The notes under the pieces: model-generated
Seen by the model: the letters and a program-made list of their open reading frames with translations, nothing else
Database searches by the model: none
Told to the model about the DNA's origin: nothing
Source: Anaerolineae bacterium
GTDB taxonomy: Bacteria > Chloroflexota > Anaerolineae > Anaerolineales > Villigracilaceae
Length of the DNA stretch: 64,000 nt
Assembly (NCBI GenBank): GCA_017303655.1
Contig: JAFLCE010000009.1
Coordinates: forward strand, 1-64,000
Direction of reading: 5' to 3'
Shown: positions 32,647 through 40,434 of the stretch, in pieces
How positions within the stretch are numbered: position 1 is the stretch's first letter
How the letters are laid out: each line of letters starts with the position of its first letter
Translations under genes and position numbers: made by a program

Positions 32647-32937
32647 TTAAACTTCCTGCCACTTCTGCATGATTTCACAGCGCGTTACGAAGAAACCGAT
32701 GATGAAGTTGAGCGCCAAACAACCTCCCCAGAAAAACGAGGTCAGGTCAATGGTGACCACGCCGATAAGACTCAGTGTAGGCAGTATCACGGCTGCCAGA
32801 AGTAAAAGCAACCCGATCGACCTGAATAGAACAGGGTACCGCACACGGACGAACTCGCAGAGACGGGAACGCCCGTTTTGCGTCGCAAATCCCAAAATAG
32901 CCCCTCCTAACAATCCCATGAAGAGTGAAACTGCCAT
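32647..32937 (-). CDS. Small YeeE/YedE-like membrane protein
   Basis: A 96-residue membrane protein with three hydrophobic segments. The first, G-L-L-G-G-A-I-L-G-F-A-T-Q-N-G-R-S-R-L-C-E-F, resembles the repeat of YeeE/YedE (thiosulfate/selenium transport) proteins, which have G-F-x-x-Q-R-x-x-F-C; the last, F-F-W-G-G-C-L-A-L-N, is a weaker echo. Normal members are about 350-400 residues or come as two half-size parts, so this may be a degenerate half. The start ATG 32937 has AAGGAGG upstream. It converges on the LysR gene. Confidence 0.5.
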   Translation of the reverse strand: MAVSLFMGLLGGAILGFATQNGRSRLCEFVRVRYPVLFRSIGLLLLLAAVILPTLSLIGVVTIDLTSFFWGGCLALNFIIGFFVTRCEIMQKWQEV

Positions 32938-33102
32938 GACGTCCTCCTTAAACCTGACTGGTAAAACGCGGGCATAATTTGACTTTACCCGCATTTTCAG
33001 CATAGTACATGCTAGCTTTATCCACAAGTATTGAATCTCACTATGGCTATAAAAAAAACAAATAGCGCATCATACAAAGTCTTTATGCCCTTAATTGAAA
33101 TA

Positions 33103-33136
33103 CGAAAAGACCCCGTCCATGGACGGGGTCTTTTCG
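33103..33136. terminator. Terminator, perfect palindrome
   Basis: CGAAAAGACCCCGTCCA and its exact complement, giving a T-run in both directions. It terminates the minus-strand gene at 33146. Confidence 0.9.
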
Positions 33137-33145
33137 TACCTTGTT

Positions 33146-34048
33146 TTAGTTTTCGTCGTGGCGTAGCCTTGCTCCACATGTACGACAGAACCTGTCGCTG
33201 GTTTTAGCGCGTGCCCCACATTGCGGACAATATACGCTGGTTGCGTTACTATCTGCATTTGCGTGTGTGCGCCGGCGTGACTTGCCACTGCCCGCTGAGC
33301 GGCGACCCCATTGGAAGTAATACATCAAGCCACCTGCAATCATGATCACACCCAGCCCGCCAATAATATAAGGCAGACTGTTCGCAAGTGAAACGCGCCC
33401 GGGCGTATCTTCATTCACAGGTTCAGCGATCTGCACAGCTTGCGTCTGTGAGACCAGTGTATCGGTCGTCTTTTCATAACTCAAATTGAGCGTGTATTGT
33501 TCTCCCGCCGCAAGCTGCACAGCGGGACCTTCGTAGTAATTGAGTCCGCTGAATGCTTCCTGCGCGGTAAAGTTCGGGTCGAGAGAAGAACTGGTCACAT
33601 CCAATGGCTCTAGAAAAAGATACTTGAAGTTCTCCACTGTATAGCCGTTATCCCATAGATAGGAAAATGTACGTTCGTCGCTATTGAAAGACAGTGGTTG
33701 ATAATACTCAAAGCGATGCGGCAGGTTATCTTCGATGACCATATTGAATGTTTGATATTCGCCTGCTATGGTCGGCTCGTCATAGGGTGAATTCACAAAT
33801 TGCCCACCGCCTGTATCCGCTGCAACAGCGATCAGGTTTGCGTCCAACGGGATGCGAAAGTTCAAGGTAACGGGCAGGGATGTGCTCGCTGCAACTTGAA
33901 AATCGACGATCACCAGCATACTGGGCTGGTCATATTCGGGCCACAATTGCACAATGACAGATGAAAGGGTTGCGCTGCTCTGTGCAGACGCAGGAAATGG
34001 GAACGATACAAATATCCCCAACATAAGGATCAATATCAGTTTGCGCAT
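33146..34048 (-). CDS. Secreted beta-rich protein with TM helix and C-terminal zinc ribbon
   Basis: A 300-residue protein in three parts: a signal peptide ending A-S-A-Q (about residue 23); an outer domain of about 190 residues, beta-rich, which I do not recognise; and a TM helix (I-I-G-G-L-G-V-I-M-I-A-G-G-L-M-Y) followed by a basic R-R segment and a double C-x-x-C ribbon (C-P-Q-C-G, C-R-T-C-G). The ribbon would lie in the cytoplasm. The start ATG 34048 has GGAGG upstream; an earlier codon at 34087 is less likely. Proteins of this form are common in Anaerolineae and uncharacterised as far as I know. Confidence 0.7.
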   Translation of the reverse strand: MRKLILILMLGIFVSFPFPASAQSSATLSSVIVQLWPEYDQPSMLVIVDFQVAASTSLPVTLNFRIPLDANLIAVAADTGGGQFVNSPYDEPTIAGEYQTFNMVIEDNLPHRFEYYQPLSFNSDERTFSYLWDNGYTVENFKYLFLEPLDVTSSSLDPNFTAQEAFSGLNYYEGPAVQLAAGEQYTLNLSYEKTTDTLVSQTQAVQIAEPVNEDTPGRVSLANSLPYIIGGLGVIMIAGGLMYYFQWGRRSAGSGKSRRRTHANADSNATSVYCPQCGARAKTSDRFCRTCGARLRHDEN

Positions 34049-34153
34049 GAACGCCTCCAACGATAAAGTTTTCTTGTATCTTACCATGCGCCATTTTTCG
34101 GGGACAGAAACGAAGTCATGAAGGAATGTGGATAAATGTCACCCATTTTATGC

Positions 34154-34180
34154 GTAGGGGCGCGGTTTCCGCGCCCCTAC
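34154..34180. repeat. GTAGGGGCG palindrome
   Basis: GTAGGGGCGCGG and CCGCGCCCCTAC around three T/C bases, just downstream of the panE-like gene. It may also end the pan transcript. Confidence 0.85.
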
Positions 34181-34186
34181 AAAAAA

Positions 34187-35083
34187 TTACATTGCCTTCA
34201 CCAACTGCCAGCACGAACGGTTGTATGGTGTCGCGATACCGTGCGCCTCGCCTCGCTTCGTCACTGCGCCGCAGATGGCATCAATTTCGGTCGGTGCGCC
34301 CCGTCGCACATCCTGAAACATCGAAGAAAGATTCTTCGCCGTCTTGCGCGCCACTTCTTCCACGGCTTCAATCGGGTTGCTAAACGGCAGACTGATTTGC
34401 TCAGCTTGTGCTACCGCCGCTGCTTCACGTGCCAACGCACTCATCGCCTTACGAGTCCATGAATGCGATAGTAATTCACCATTCGGCACTTGCAGTAATG
34501 CTGTCAGCGGGTTGATCGCAGCATTGATGATGAGCTTACCCCACATCAACGAACGCGCATCATTCACAATTTGCAAATTAAAGTTGGATGACCGCAGAGC
34601 CGCCTCAAGCGGACCGAGAGCCTGATTCTGTTCCAGTGAGATGACTCCTTCGCCGCCAACTTTTACAAGACCAGGTCCGAGCAGTGTGGCTCCAGTGGTG
34701 GTCACGCCTAGGGCAACGCGCCCAGCCCCAAGGTCCCGTGCGAGCGTTTCACGGTTGCCGAGTCCGTTTTGAAGGGTGAGCACCATTCCATCCGGAGCAA
34801 GGATCCCCTTAAGTTTTTCTGCCACACGTTTGGTCTGCCACGATTTGACCAGCACAATGGCATGTTTGACATCCTGTACTTCGCCAGGGTCATCTGTCGC
34901 GCGGACTTGAAAGGCGCGTTCTTTTCCGTCTAATTCTGAAACACGCGCGCCATTTTGATTGAGAGCGTGAATGCCGTCTTTCCATGTGCCCAGCATCGAC
35001 ACGTGATGACCAGACTCACTCAAACGCGCCGCGAATAAGGTAGAGAGCGCCCCTGTCCCTATTACTAAGATGTTCTCTTTCAT
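34187..35083 (-). CDS. panE: 2-dehydropantoate 2-reductase
   Basis: PanE reduces ketopantoate to pantoate with NADPH in the cytoplasm. The 298-residue protein opens I-L-V-I-G-T-G-A-L-S-T-L-F-A-A-R-L, the Rossmann dinucleotide loop, and has the family's K-S-W-Q-T, N-A-A-I-N-P-L-T-A-L and C-terminal S-S-M-F-Q-D-V-R-R-G-A-P-T-E-I-D-A-I pieces. The start ATG 35083 makes an A-T-G-A overlap with panB and follows AAGGAAG, so it is preferred over one 27 bases further out. It catalyses the step after PanB. Confidence 0.92.
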   Translation of the reverse strand: MKENILVIGTGALSTLFAARLSESGHHVSMLGTWKDGIHALNQNGARVSELDGKERAFQVRATDDPGEVQDVKHAIVLVKSWQTKRVAEKLKGILAPDGMVLTLQNGLGNRETLARDLGAGRVALGVTTTGATLLGPGLVKVGGEGVISLEQNQALGPLEAALRSSNFNLQIVNDARSLMWGKLIINAAINPLTALLQVPNGELLSHSWTRKAMSALAREAAAVAQAEQISLPFSNPIEAVEEVARKTAKNLSSMFQDVRRGAPTEIDAICGAVTKRGEAHGIATPYNRSCWQLVKAM

Positions 35084-35958
35084 TTCACTTCCTTTTGAAA
35101 AGCAGCCCACTCTTCATCAGTCATTTCAACGGTATGTTCCGCGGCAGGGAATTGTTTAGTATTCACATCATTGAGATATTCTGTAAATGCCTTGTTCATC
35201 GTTTCATGCAGGTTCGCATACTGACGGACGAATTTTGGTGTGAAGCGTTCGAACAAACCGAGCAAGTCATGCGTAACGAGCACTTGCCCGTCACAGCCTG
35301 CACCCGCGCCGATGCCAATAGTTGGAATGGAAATGTGTTTGGAAATGTATTCTGCCAGCCGCGCCGGAACCGCCTCAAGTACGAGACTGAACGCACCCGC
35401 TTCTTCAAGAATTTGCGCATCTTCAAGCAGGCGTTTCGCCGCAGATGCTGTTTTGCCTTGTGCGCGAAACCCGCCTAGTTGATGCACCGATTGTGGCGTC
35501 AGCCCGAGATGCCCCATGACGGGGATGCCCGCGCCTGTAATCGCACGTACAGCATCTGCCCGTTCGCGCCCGCCTTCGAGTTTGACCGCATCCATGCCGC
35601 CTTGTTGTAGAAAGCGTCCAGCGTTGCGCAGAGCCTCTTCCACCGAAACTTGATACGACATGAACGGCATATCGCCAACGAGCAGTGGTGCCTTGGCTCC
35701 GCGTGCTACAGCGCGCGCGTGGTGAAGCATTTCGTCCATGGTGACGGGCAGGGTGTTTTCATAACCAAGCACCACCATCGCAAGTGAATCACCCACGAGG
35801 ATGGAATCAATACCAGCTTTGTCTATCGCCATCGCGGTGGGATAGTCGTAGGCTGTAAGCATCGTGATCGGCTCGCCGCGTTCCTTCTTTTGTCGGAACG
35901 TAAGAGTCGTCACTTTTTTGCGTTGTGACGAAGTGGTAGAAACAGTTGTGGTAGACAA
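35080..35958 (-). CDS. panB: 3-methyl-2-oxobutanoate hydroxymethyltransferase
   Basis: PanB makes ketopantoate from ketoisovalerate and methylene-THF, the first step of pantothenate (and so coenzyme A) synthesis. TIM-barrel signatures are present: M-L-T-A-Y-D-Y-P-T-A, L-V-G-D-S-L-A-M-V-V-L-G-Y, M-G-H-L-G-L-T-P-Q-S-V and G-I-G-A-G-A-G-C-D-G-Q-V-L-V. I place the start at TTG 35958, four bases after GGAGGG; a longer frame from 36051 would add an unconserved tail. PanB and panE supply the pantetheine arm needed by the carrier protein of the acylation operon, though this link is general. Confidence 0.92.
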   Translation of the reverse strand: MSTTTVSTTSSQRKKVTTLTFRQKKERGEPITMLTAYDYPTAMAIDKAGIDSILVGDSLAMVVLGYENTLPVTMDEMLHHARAVARGAKAPLLVGDMPFMSYQVSVEEALRNAGRFLQQGGMDAVKLEGGRERADAVRAITGAGIPVMGHLGLTPQSVHQLGGFRAQGKTASAAKRLLEDAQILEEAGAFSLVLEAVPARLAEYISKHISIPTIGIGAGAGCDGQVLVTHDLLGLFERFTPKFVRQYANLHETMNKAFTEYLNDVNTKQFPAAEHTVEMTDEEWAAFQKEVK

Positions 35959-36163
35959 GGTACCCTCCGTAAAGGTAGAGTCCGCATTAGTGTGCTGACA
36001 CCCTGATATGCACACAATTTCGGTTGGTTTGGATTTTGCCGTCGCGTTCAATTCGATACACGCGGCAAGACTATTATTCCATATTTCTATTTTTTCGCCT
36101 ATAATAAAAATATCAGAAGTTTATTTCAAAAGCTATCAAGTTTCTGTATAAGGAGAAACGATC

Positions 36164-36385
36164 ATGCGAAGAATGTTTGGCTTTTTAATAGGGATTTTTG
36201 TCGGCGGGCTGGTGGGTGGCGTGCTGGCGTTGCTGCTTGCCCCCGAATCAGGTGAAAACTTGCGCGGGCAGCTCCGTGACCGGGGTCAGAACTTCCTCAA
36301 CGACGTTCGACACTCGGCAGATGCACGCCGCATCGAACTGCGCGGACGATTGGAATCACTCAGGTCTCCGCGAAACGAGTTCTAG
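36164..36385 (+). CDS. Small YtxH-like membrane protein
   Basis: A 73-residue protein with one glycine-rich hydrophobic helix (G-F-L-I-G-I-F-V-G-G-L-V-G-G-V-L-A-L-L-L-A-P-E-S-G) followed by a basic/acidic amphipathic helix. The A-P-x-S-G turn after the membrane segment is the mark of YtxH domain proteins, sometimes linked to stress. AAGGAG precedes the ATG. TATAAT near 36100 may be its promoter. Confidence 0.8.
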   Translation: MRRMFGFLIGIFVGGLVGGVLALLLAPESGENLRGQLRDRGQNFLNDVRHSADARRIELRGRLESLRSPRNEF

Positions 36386-36408
36386 TTGGTAATTGGTAAT
36401 TGGTAATT
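36386..36408. repeat. Three-copy 7-base tandem repeat
   Basis: TTGGTAA repeated three times, followed by a partly complementary TTTACCAA. It lies between the convergent YtxH-like and glycosyltransferase genes, with no other function evident. Confidence 0.7.
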
Positions 36409-36409
36409 A

Positions 36410-37570
36410 CTATTTACCAACTACTGAATTATAGAACTCTTCCACTCGTTTCATATTCGCCCCAAACTCTGCACGCGCGGAGATTATCTTGGCATTCAGA
36501 CCTGCGGCTTCAGCCCGCAGGTCTTCTCTTTCCAGCCCTAAAAGAATCGCGTCGGCAATTGCCTGGGCATCATTGGCATCGAAGAGCAAGCCATTTTGCC
36601 CATGCGTGATCCACTCGCGAATGGATTCAAGATCGCCCGCCACGGGGAAACATCCGCACGCCATGGCTTCCAGCAATGAATTCGGCGTCCCATCATGAAT
36701 GCTGGGCGAAACCACGATCTGCGCACCGCGAAACACCTCGCCCATTTTTTCATGCGGGAAGGCTGGCAATAACTCCACTGCATTTTCAATTCCAAATTCT
36801 TTCACCCAACTCATTGCCTGCGGCTCATTCTGCATGCCTGTGCAAATAAATTTCGCATCCGGTCGTTTTGCCAATACAAGCGGAATGGCTTTAAAGAAAT
36901 TGTCATTGCGCACATACGGGCGCACCCCGCGTGGGTTGATGATGATTGGGTTCTTCACCAACTCTGCAGGCGGATAAAAAACCTCGCCTCGGATTCCGCC
37001 GTTACCGGGTGCCACCAAGGTGGGCTTTTCCTCGCTCAAGCCCCACTCGTGAGCAAGCCGCACATCACGTTCCACATCCGCATGCAAACCATCTACAACT
37101 CGCATCACCTTGCGGGTGTAATACCTCATCAACGGCGTGGACGGCGCATGCAAAGTGAAGTCATTACCCCAAATGGAAACAAGAAATGAGGGACGAGAAG
37201 CGAGACCATCAAGAGCCGAAGCAGCCAGCATCCCTTCATAGGGAATGCGCATGGCATGGACAATATCCGGTTGAACCTCTTGAATAAATGCACGTAATTT
37301 TCGCGCGGCAGCGGGAACGGTTACAGGGCCTAGCCACTGTCTGATTTTGGTGCGCAGGCTCAAGGTCCGGGAGGAGGCGCTGGAGGGGGCGGCAGAGCGC
37401 TTCTTGGCGCCACTAAACGCTACAGGGGTGAATTCCATCCGCATGGTCGCGAGGTCTGAATCACAATCAAACGTGGTGGCAATAAAGACTTCATCGCCCC
37501 GTTCGATAAAGAAACGCATCCAATTTTTAGAGATGGGTGAGCGGGCATCTGTGACAAAAAGCAGGCGCAT
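36410..37570 (-). CDS. Glycosyltransferase, family 4 (GT-B fold)
   Basis: A 386-residue transferase. The first domain begins M-R-L-L-F-V-T-D-A-R-S-P-I-S; the second has the donor-site pattern S-I-H-D-G-T-P-N-S-L-L-E-A-M-A-C-G-C-F-P, the E-x(7)-E region of group 1 transferases. It would add a sugar from a nucleotide donor to a lipid or polymer. I start it at ATG 37570, since TATAAT on the minus strand lies seven bases before it and longer versions have no such support. It diverges from a response regulator gene. Confidence 0.88.
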   Translation of the reverse strand: MRLLFVTDARSPISKNWMRFFIERGDEVFIATTFDCDSDLATMRMEFTPVAFSGAKKRSAAPSSASSRTLSLRTKIRQWLGPVTVPAAARKLRAFIQEVQPDIVHAMRIPYEGMLAASALDGLASRPSFLVSIWGNDFTLHAPSTPLMRYYTRKVMRVVDGLHADVERDVRLAHEWGLSEEKPTLVAPGNGGIRGEVFYPPAELVKNPIIINPRGVRPYVRNDNFFKAIPLVLAKRPDAKFICTGMQNEPQAMSWVKEFGIENAVELLPAFPHEKMGEVFRGAQIVVSPSIHDGTPNSLLEAMACGCFPVAGDLESIREWITHGQNGLLFDANDAQAIADAILLGLEREDLRAEAAGLNAKIISARAEFGANMKRVEEFYNSVVGK

Positions 37571-37577
37571 ACATGTG

Positions 37578-37615
37578 ATTATACAGCCCAACTTGAGCCC
37601 ACTTTGTAGTATATT
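37578..37615. promoter_or_regulatory. Divergent leaderless promoters
   Basis: TATAAT on the minus strand at 37578-37583, seven bases before the glycosyltransferase ATG, and TATATT on the plus strand at 37610-37615, seven bases before ATG 37623. Confidence 0.6.
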
Positions 37616-37622
37616 TAAGCCC

Positions 37623-38012
37623 ATGAGCGCAGGACGTATTCTGATCGTTGAAGATAATATGGATACTTATGAACTTGTTCGGTTCATTTTAGAAAAGAAC
37701 GGGTTCGAAACCATGCTCGCCATGAATGGGCGGGATGGTGTTAACGCCGCCGCCAAACAAATGCCAGATCTGATCATTATGGATCTTTCAATGCCAGAGA
37801 TGGACGGCTGGACAGCCACCCGTCTGATCAAGGGCGACACCTCCACTTCTTCCATTCCATTGATCGCGCTCACCGCTCATGCCCTGCCCAGCGACCGCAA
37901 ACGTGCGTTCGATGCAGGTTGTGACGAATACATCACCAAACCAATGGATCTGCTTGACCTGCTTGAAACTGTGCATGGTTGGATGCAAAAGGGTAACCGT
38001 TCTATTGGGTGA
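37623..38012 (+). CDS. Single-domain response regulator (CheY-like)
   Basis: A 129-residue receiver domain without output domain. Acidic pocket E-D-N, phosphorylation site I-M-D-L-S-M-P-E-M-D-G-W, conserved Thr/Ser at L-T-A-H-A, and the Lys in I-T-K-P-M-D. Such regulators act by binding partner proteins or as phosphorelay steps. No histidine kinase is directly adjacent. ATG 37623 is chosen because the receiver domain begins there and the frame upstream overlaps the divergent gene. Confidence 0.92.
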   Translation: MSAGRILIVEDNMDTYELVRFILEKNGFETMLAMNGRDGVNAAAKQMPDLIIMDLSMPEMDGWTATRLIKGDTSTSSIPLIALTAHALPSDRKRAFDAGCDEYITKPMDLLDLLETVHGWMQKGNRSIG

Positions 38013-38087
38013 TATTTCACTGGCTCTTTTGGCGTGTTTGCAAAGCCAAACCCTGCGAGCCAAATATTTCAATTAAGAGGAAATACT

Positions 38088-39383
38088 ATGAAACAAATTT
38101 GTGTTGTCGGCGTGGGCTACGTCGGTCTCGTGACCGCTGCCTGCTTTGCTGATCTTGGAAATCGCGTGACTGCGTTGGATGTGAACGAGGAACGCGTTGC
38201 TAATCTCAAAAAGGGCATCATGCCCATTTACGAGCCTGGGCTGGATGAGCTGGTAAAGCGCAATGTAAAGGCTGGTCGCATCACCTTTACCACTTCCTAC
38301 ACCGAAGCGTTGAAGGGTGCAGAATATGCCTTCATTGCCGTGGGTACGCCCTCTGGCTCAGATGGCTCCGCGGACTTGCAATATGTTGCAGCGGCTGCGA
38401 CTTCCATTGCGAAGAATATGACTGCGCCGCTGGTTCTGATCAACAAATCCACGGTTCCGATCGGAACCGGTGACTGGGTTGCCGACATTGTGAAGGGTGC
38501 CCAGCCCAAGCCGATCGATTTTGCCGTGGTCTCGTGTCCTGAATTTTTGCGTGAAGGTTCCGCCATCGGCGACTTCATGAGTCCGCATCGCACTGTGATC
38601 GGGTCATTGGACCGTGAGGCCGCGAACAAGGTCGCACATTTGCATTTACCCTTGCGCGCGCCCATTGTCATCACAGACCTGCGCACTGCAGAAATGATCA
38701 AATACGCCAGCAATGCCTTCCTAGCTACCAAGATCTCCTTCATCAACGAACTCGCCGACCTGTGTGAACGCGTCGGCGCGGATGTGAAAGAAGTGGCAGC
38801 GGGCATGGGCTACGATGCCCGCATCGGACGTCACTTTTTGGATGCCGGTCTCGGTTGGGGCGGTTCCTGCTTCCCCAAAGATGTGGAAGCGCTGGCTTTC
38901 ATGGCAAAAGAGAAAGGGCTTGACCCGAAGATTCTCAACAGCGTGATGGAAGTCAACTATGACCGCCGCAAGGAAGCGGTGAAAAGCGTTGAGACCATGC
39001 TGGGCGGAACCCTCAAAGGCAAGACCATTGGCTTGCTCGGCTTGGCATTCAAACCCAACACCGACGATATGCGCGACGCTCCCGCCATTGATATTTCAGC
39101 AGAGCTGATCGAAGCAGGCGCTAAAGTCCGCGCCTATGACCCGGTTGCAATGCATGTGGCACGTCCGATCCTCCCGGCGGTGGAAATGTTCGATGAACCG
39201 TATAAATTAGCGGACGGGTGCGATGCGTTGATGGTCATCACCGAATGGAATGAGTTCAAACAGCTCGACCTCGAAAAGGTCAAGGGGTTGCTCAAGTCAC
39301 CGGTCATTTATGATGGGCGCAATATTTACGAACCCGGTCGCATGAAGGACATGGGCTTTACCTACCGCGCAATCGGTAGATAG
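38088..39383 (+). CDS. UDP-glucose/GDP-mannose 6-dehydrogenase
   Basis: Oxidises a nucleotide sugar, most likely UDP-glucose, to the uronic acid, a donor for surface polysaccharides. A 431-residue protein. The N-terminal NAD loop is G-V-G-Y-V-G-L-V-T; the catalytic Cys is in [27 protein letters not shown] begins the UDP-binding domain. AAGAGG lies before ATG 38088. It sits with the glycosyltransferase and a methyltransferase, a small envelope-sugar neighbourhood. Confidence 0.94.
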   Translation: MKQICVVGVGYVGLVTAACFADLGNRVTALDVNEERVANLKKGIMPIYEPGLDELVKRNVKAGRITFTTSYTEALKGAEYAFIAVGTPSGSDGSADLQYVAAAATSIAKNMTAPLVLINKSTVPIGTGDWVADIVKGAQPKPIDFAVVSCPEFLREGSAIGDFMSPHRTVIGSLDREAANKVAHLHLPLRAPIVITDLRTAEMIKYASNAFLATKISFINELADLCERVGADVKEVAAGMGYDARIGRHFLDAGLGWGGSCFPKDVEALAFMAKEKGLDPKILNSVMEVNYDRRKEAVKSVETMLGGTLKGKTIGLLGLAFKPNTDDMRDAPAIDISAELIEAGAKVRAYDPVAMHVARPILPAVEMFDEPYKLADGCDALMVITEWNEFKQLDLEKVKGLLKSPVIYDGRNIYEPGRMKDMGFTYRAIGR

Positions 39384-39474
39384 TTTAATAGTCTATTAGT
39401 TTGGTAGTCGAGTCGTCGGGTACAATCTGGCTGCTCGGCTACCAAATGATTTAACGACAAAACTAGTAAACGAT

Positions 39475-40377
39475 ATGACTAATACTCCTCCCGTTTGTAA
39501 TTACGAAGGTTCCGACTACCAGCAATCCTTTTGGGAGCAAGGTGGGCGCGCCTATGAAGATCAAGCAGAAGCGATCGCATTGAAGCGCATGCTGCCCAAG
39601 AGCGGCAAGCTGATGTTGGAACTTGGAGCAGGCGCTGGGCGCAACACGCCGCGCTATGCCGGGTTTGAGCGGATCGTGGTTTTGGATTATTCCACCACGC
39701 AGTTGGCTCAGGCACAGGATAGGCTCGGTCGCAATGACAAATATATTTACGTCGCTGCGGATGTGTACCGCCTACCATTTCAAAATGGATTGTTCGACGC
39801 CGCGACGATGATCCGTGTGCTACATCATATGGCAGATGCGCCCAAGGCGCTCGCTCAAATTCAAGCGACATTGCAGCCCGGTGCGACCTTCATCCTTGAG
39901 TTCGCAAATAAGTTAAACCTCAAAGCGATCTTGCGTTATTGGCTTGGCAAGCAATCATGGAGTCCATTCACGTTGGAGCCGGTGGAATTCGTGAAATTAA
40001 ATTTTGACTTTCACCCGCAAGCCATCCGCACTTGGTTGGGCACGCTGGGTTTCAGCATTGAGAAAATTCTAACGGTCTCGCATTTCCGTCTTGGGCTGTT
40101 GAAGCGACTGATCCCAGCCAAGCTTCTCGCCGCTGTGGACGGTCTCTTTCAGCCGACGGGCGCATTCTTTCAAGTGACACCCAGTGTCTTCGTGAAGGCA
40201 GTTCTGCCGGGCGCCTCCAATGCAGACATTCCTATGAAAGTGATCGAGCTCTTCAAATGCCCTGAGTGCAACAGTGGAAATTTGCAAGAGAAGGCAGACT
40301 ATGTTGCCTGTCCCTCTTGTGGCGCGAAATGGTCTGTGCAAGATGGGATCTATGATTTCAGAGAAAAGATGAAGTAG
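39475..40377 (+). CDS. SAM-dependent methyltransferase with Trm112-like zinc domain
   Basis: A 300-residue protein. Residues 1-150 form a class I methyltransferase core with motif I L-E-L-G-A-G-A-G-R-N-T and a following acidic V-L-D-Y-S. The C-terminal 45 residues are a Trm112-like zinc ribbon: L-F-K-C-P-E-C-N-S-G-N-L then C-P-S-C-G-A-K-W-S-V-Q-D-G-I. The acceptor is unknown; position after the sugar dehydrogenase hints at a polyprenyl, quinone or sugar substrate. There is no Shine-Dalgarno. Confidence 0.82.
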   Translation: MTNTPPVCNYEGSDYQQSFWEQGGRAYEDQAEAIALKRMLPKSGKLMLELGAGAGRNTPRYAGFERIVVLDYSTTQLAQAQDRLGRNDKYIYVAADVYRLPFQNGLFDAATMIRVLHHMADAPKALAQIQATLQPGATFILEFANKLNLKAILRYWLGKQSWSPFTLEPVEFVKLNFDFHPQAIRTWLGTLGFSIEKILTVSHFRLGLLKRLIPAKLLAAVDGLFQPTGAFFQVTPSVFVKAVLPGASNADIPMKVIELFKCPECNSGNLQEKADYVACPSCGAKWSVQDGIYDFREKMK

Positions 40378-40382
40378 AAAAT

Positions 40383-40410
40383 AAAACACGCTCTGTATAG
40401 AGCGTGTTTT
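40383..40410. terminator. Bidirectional terminator
   Basis: AAAACACGCTCT and AGAGCGTGTTTT around GTAT, between convergent genes. Confidence 0.9.
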
Positions 40411-40434
40411 GGTTTACAGTCCTTACACTATTTA

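Noticed and set aside
4807-34180. GTAGGGGCG repeats as a CRISPR array
   Set aside because: The copies are far apart, sit singly between genes and are palindromic without regular spacers.
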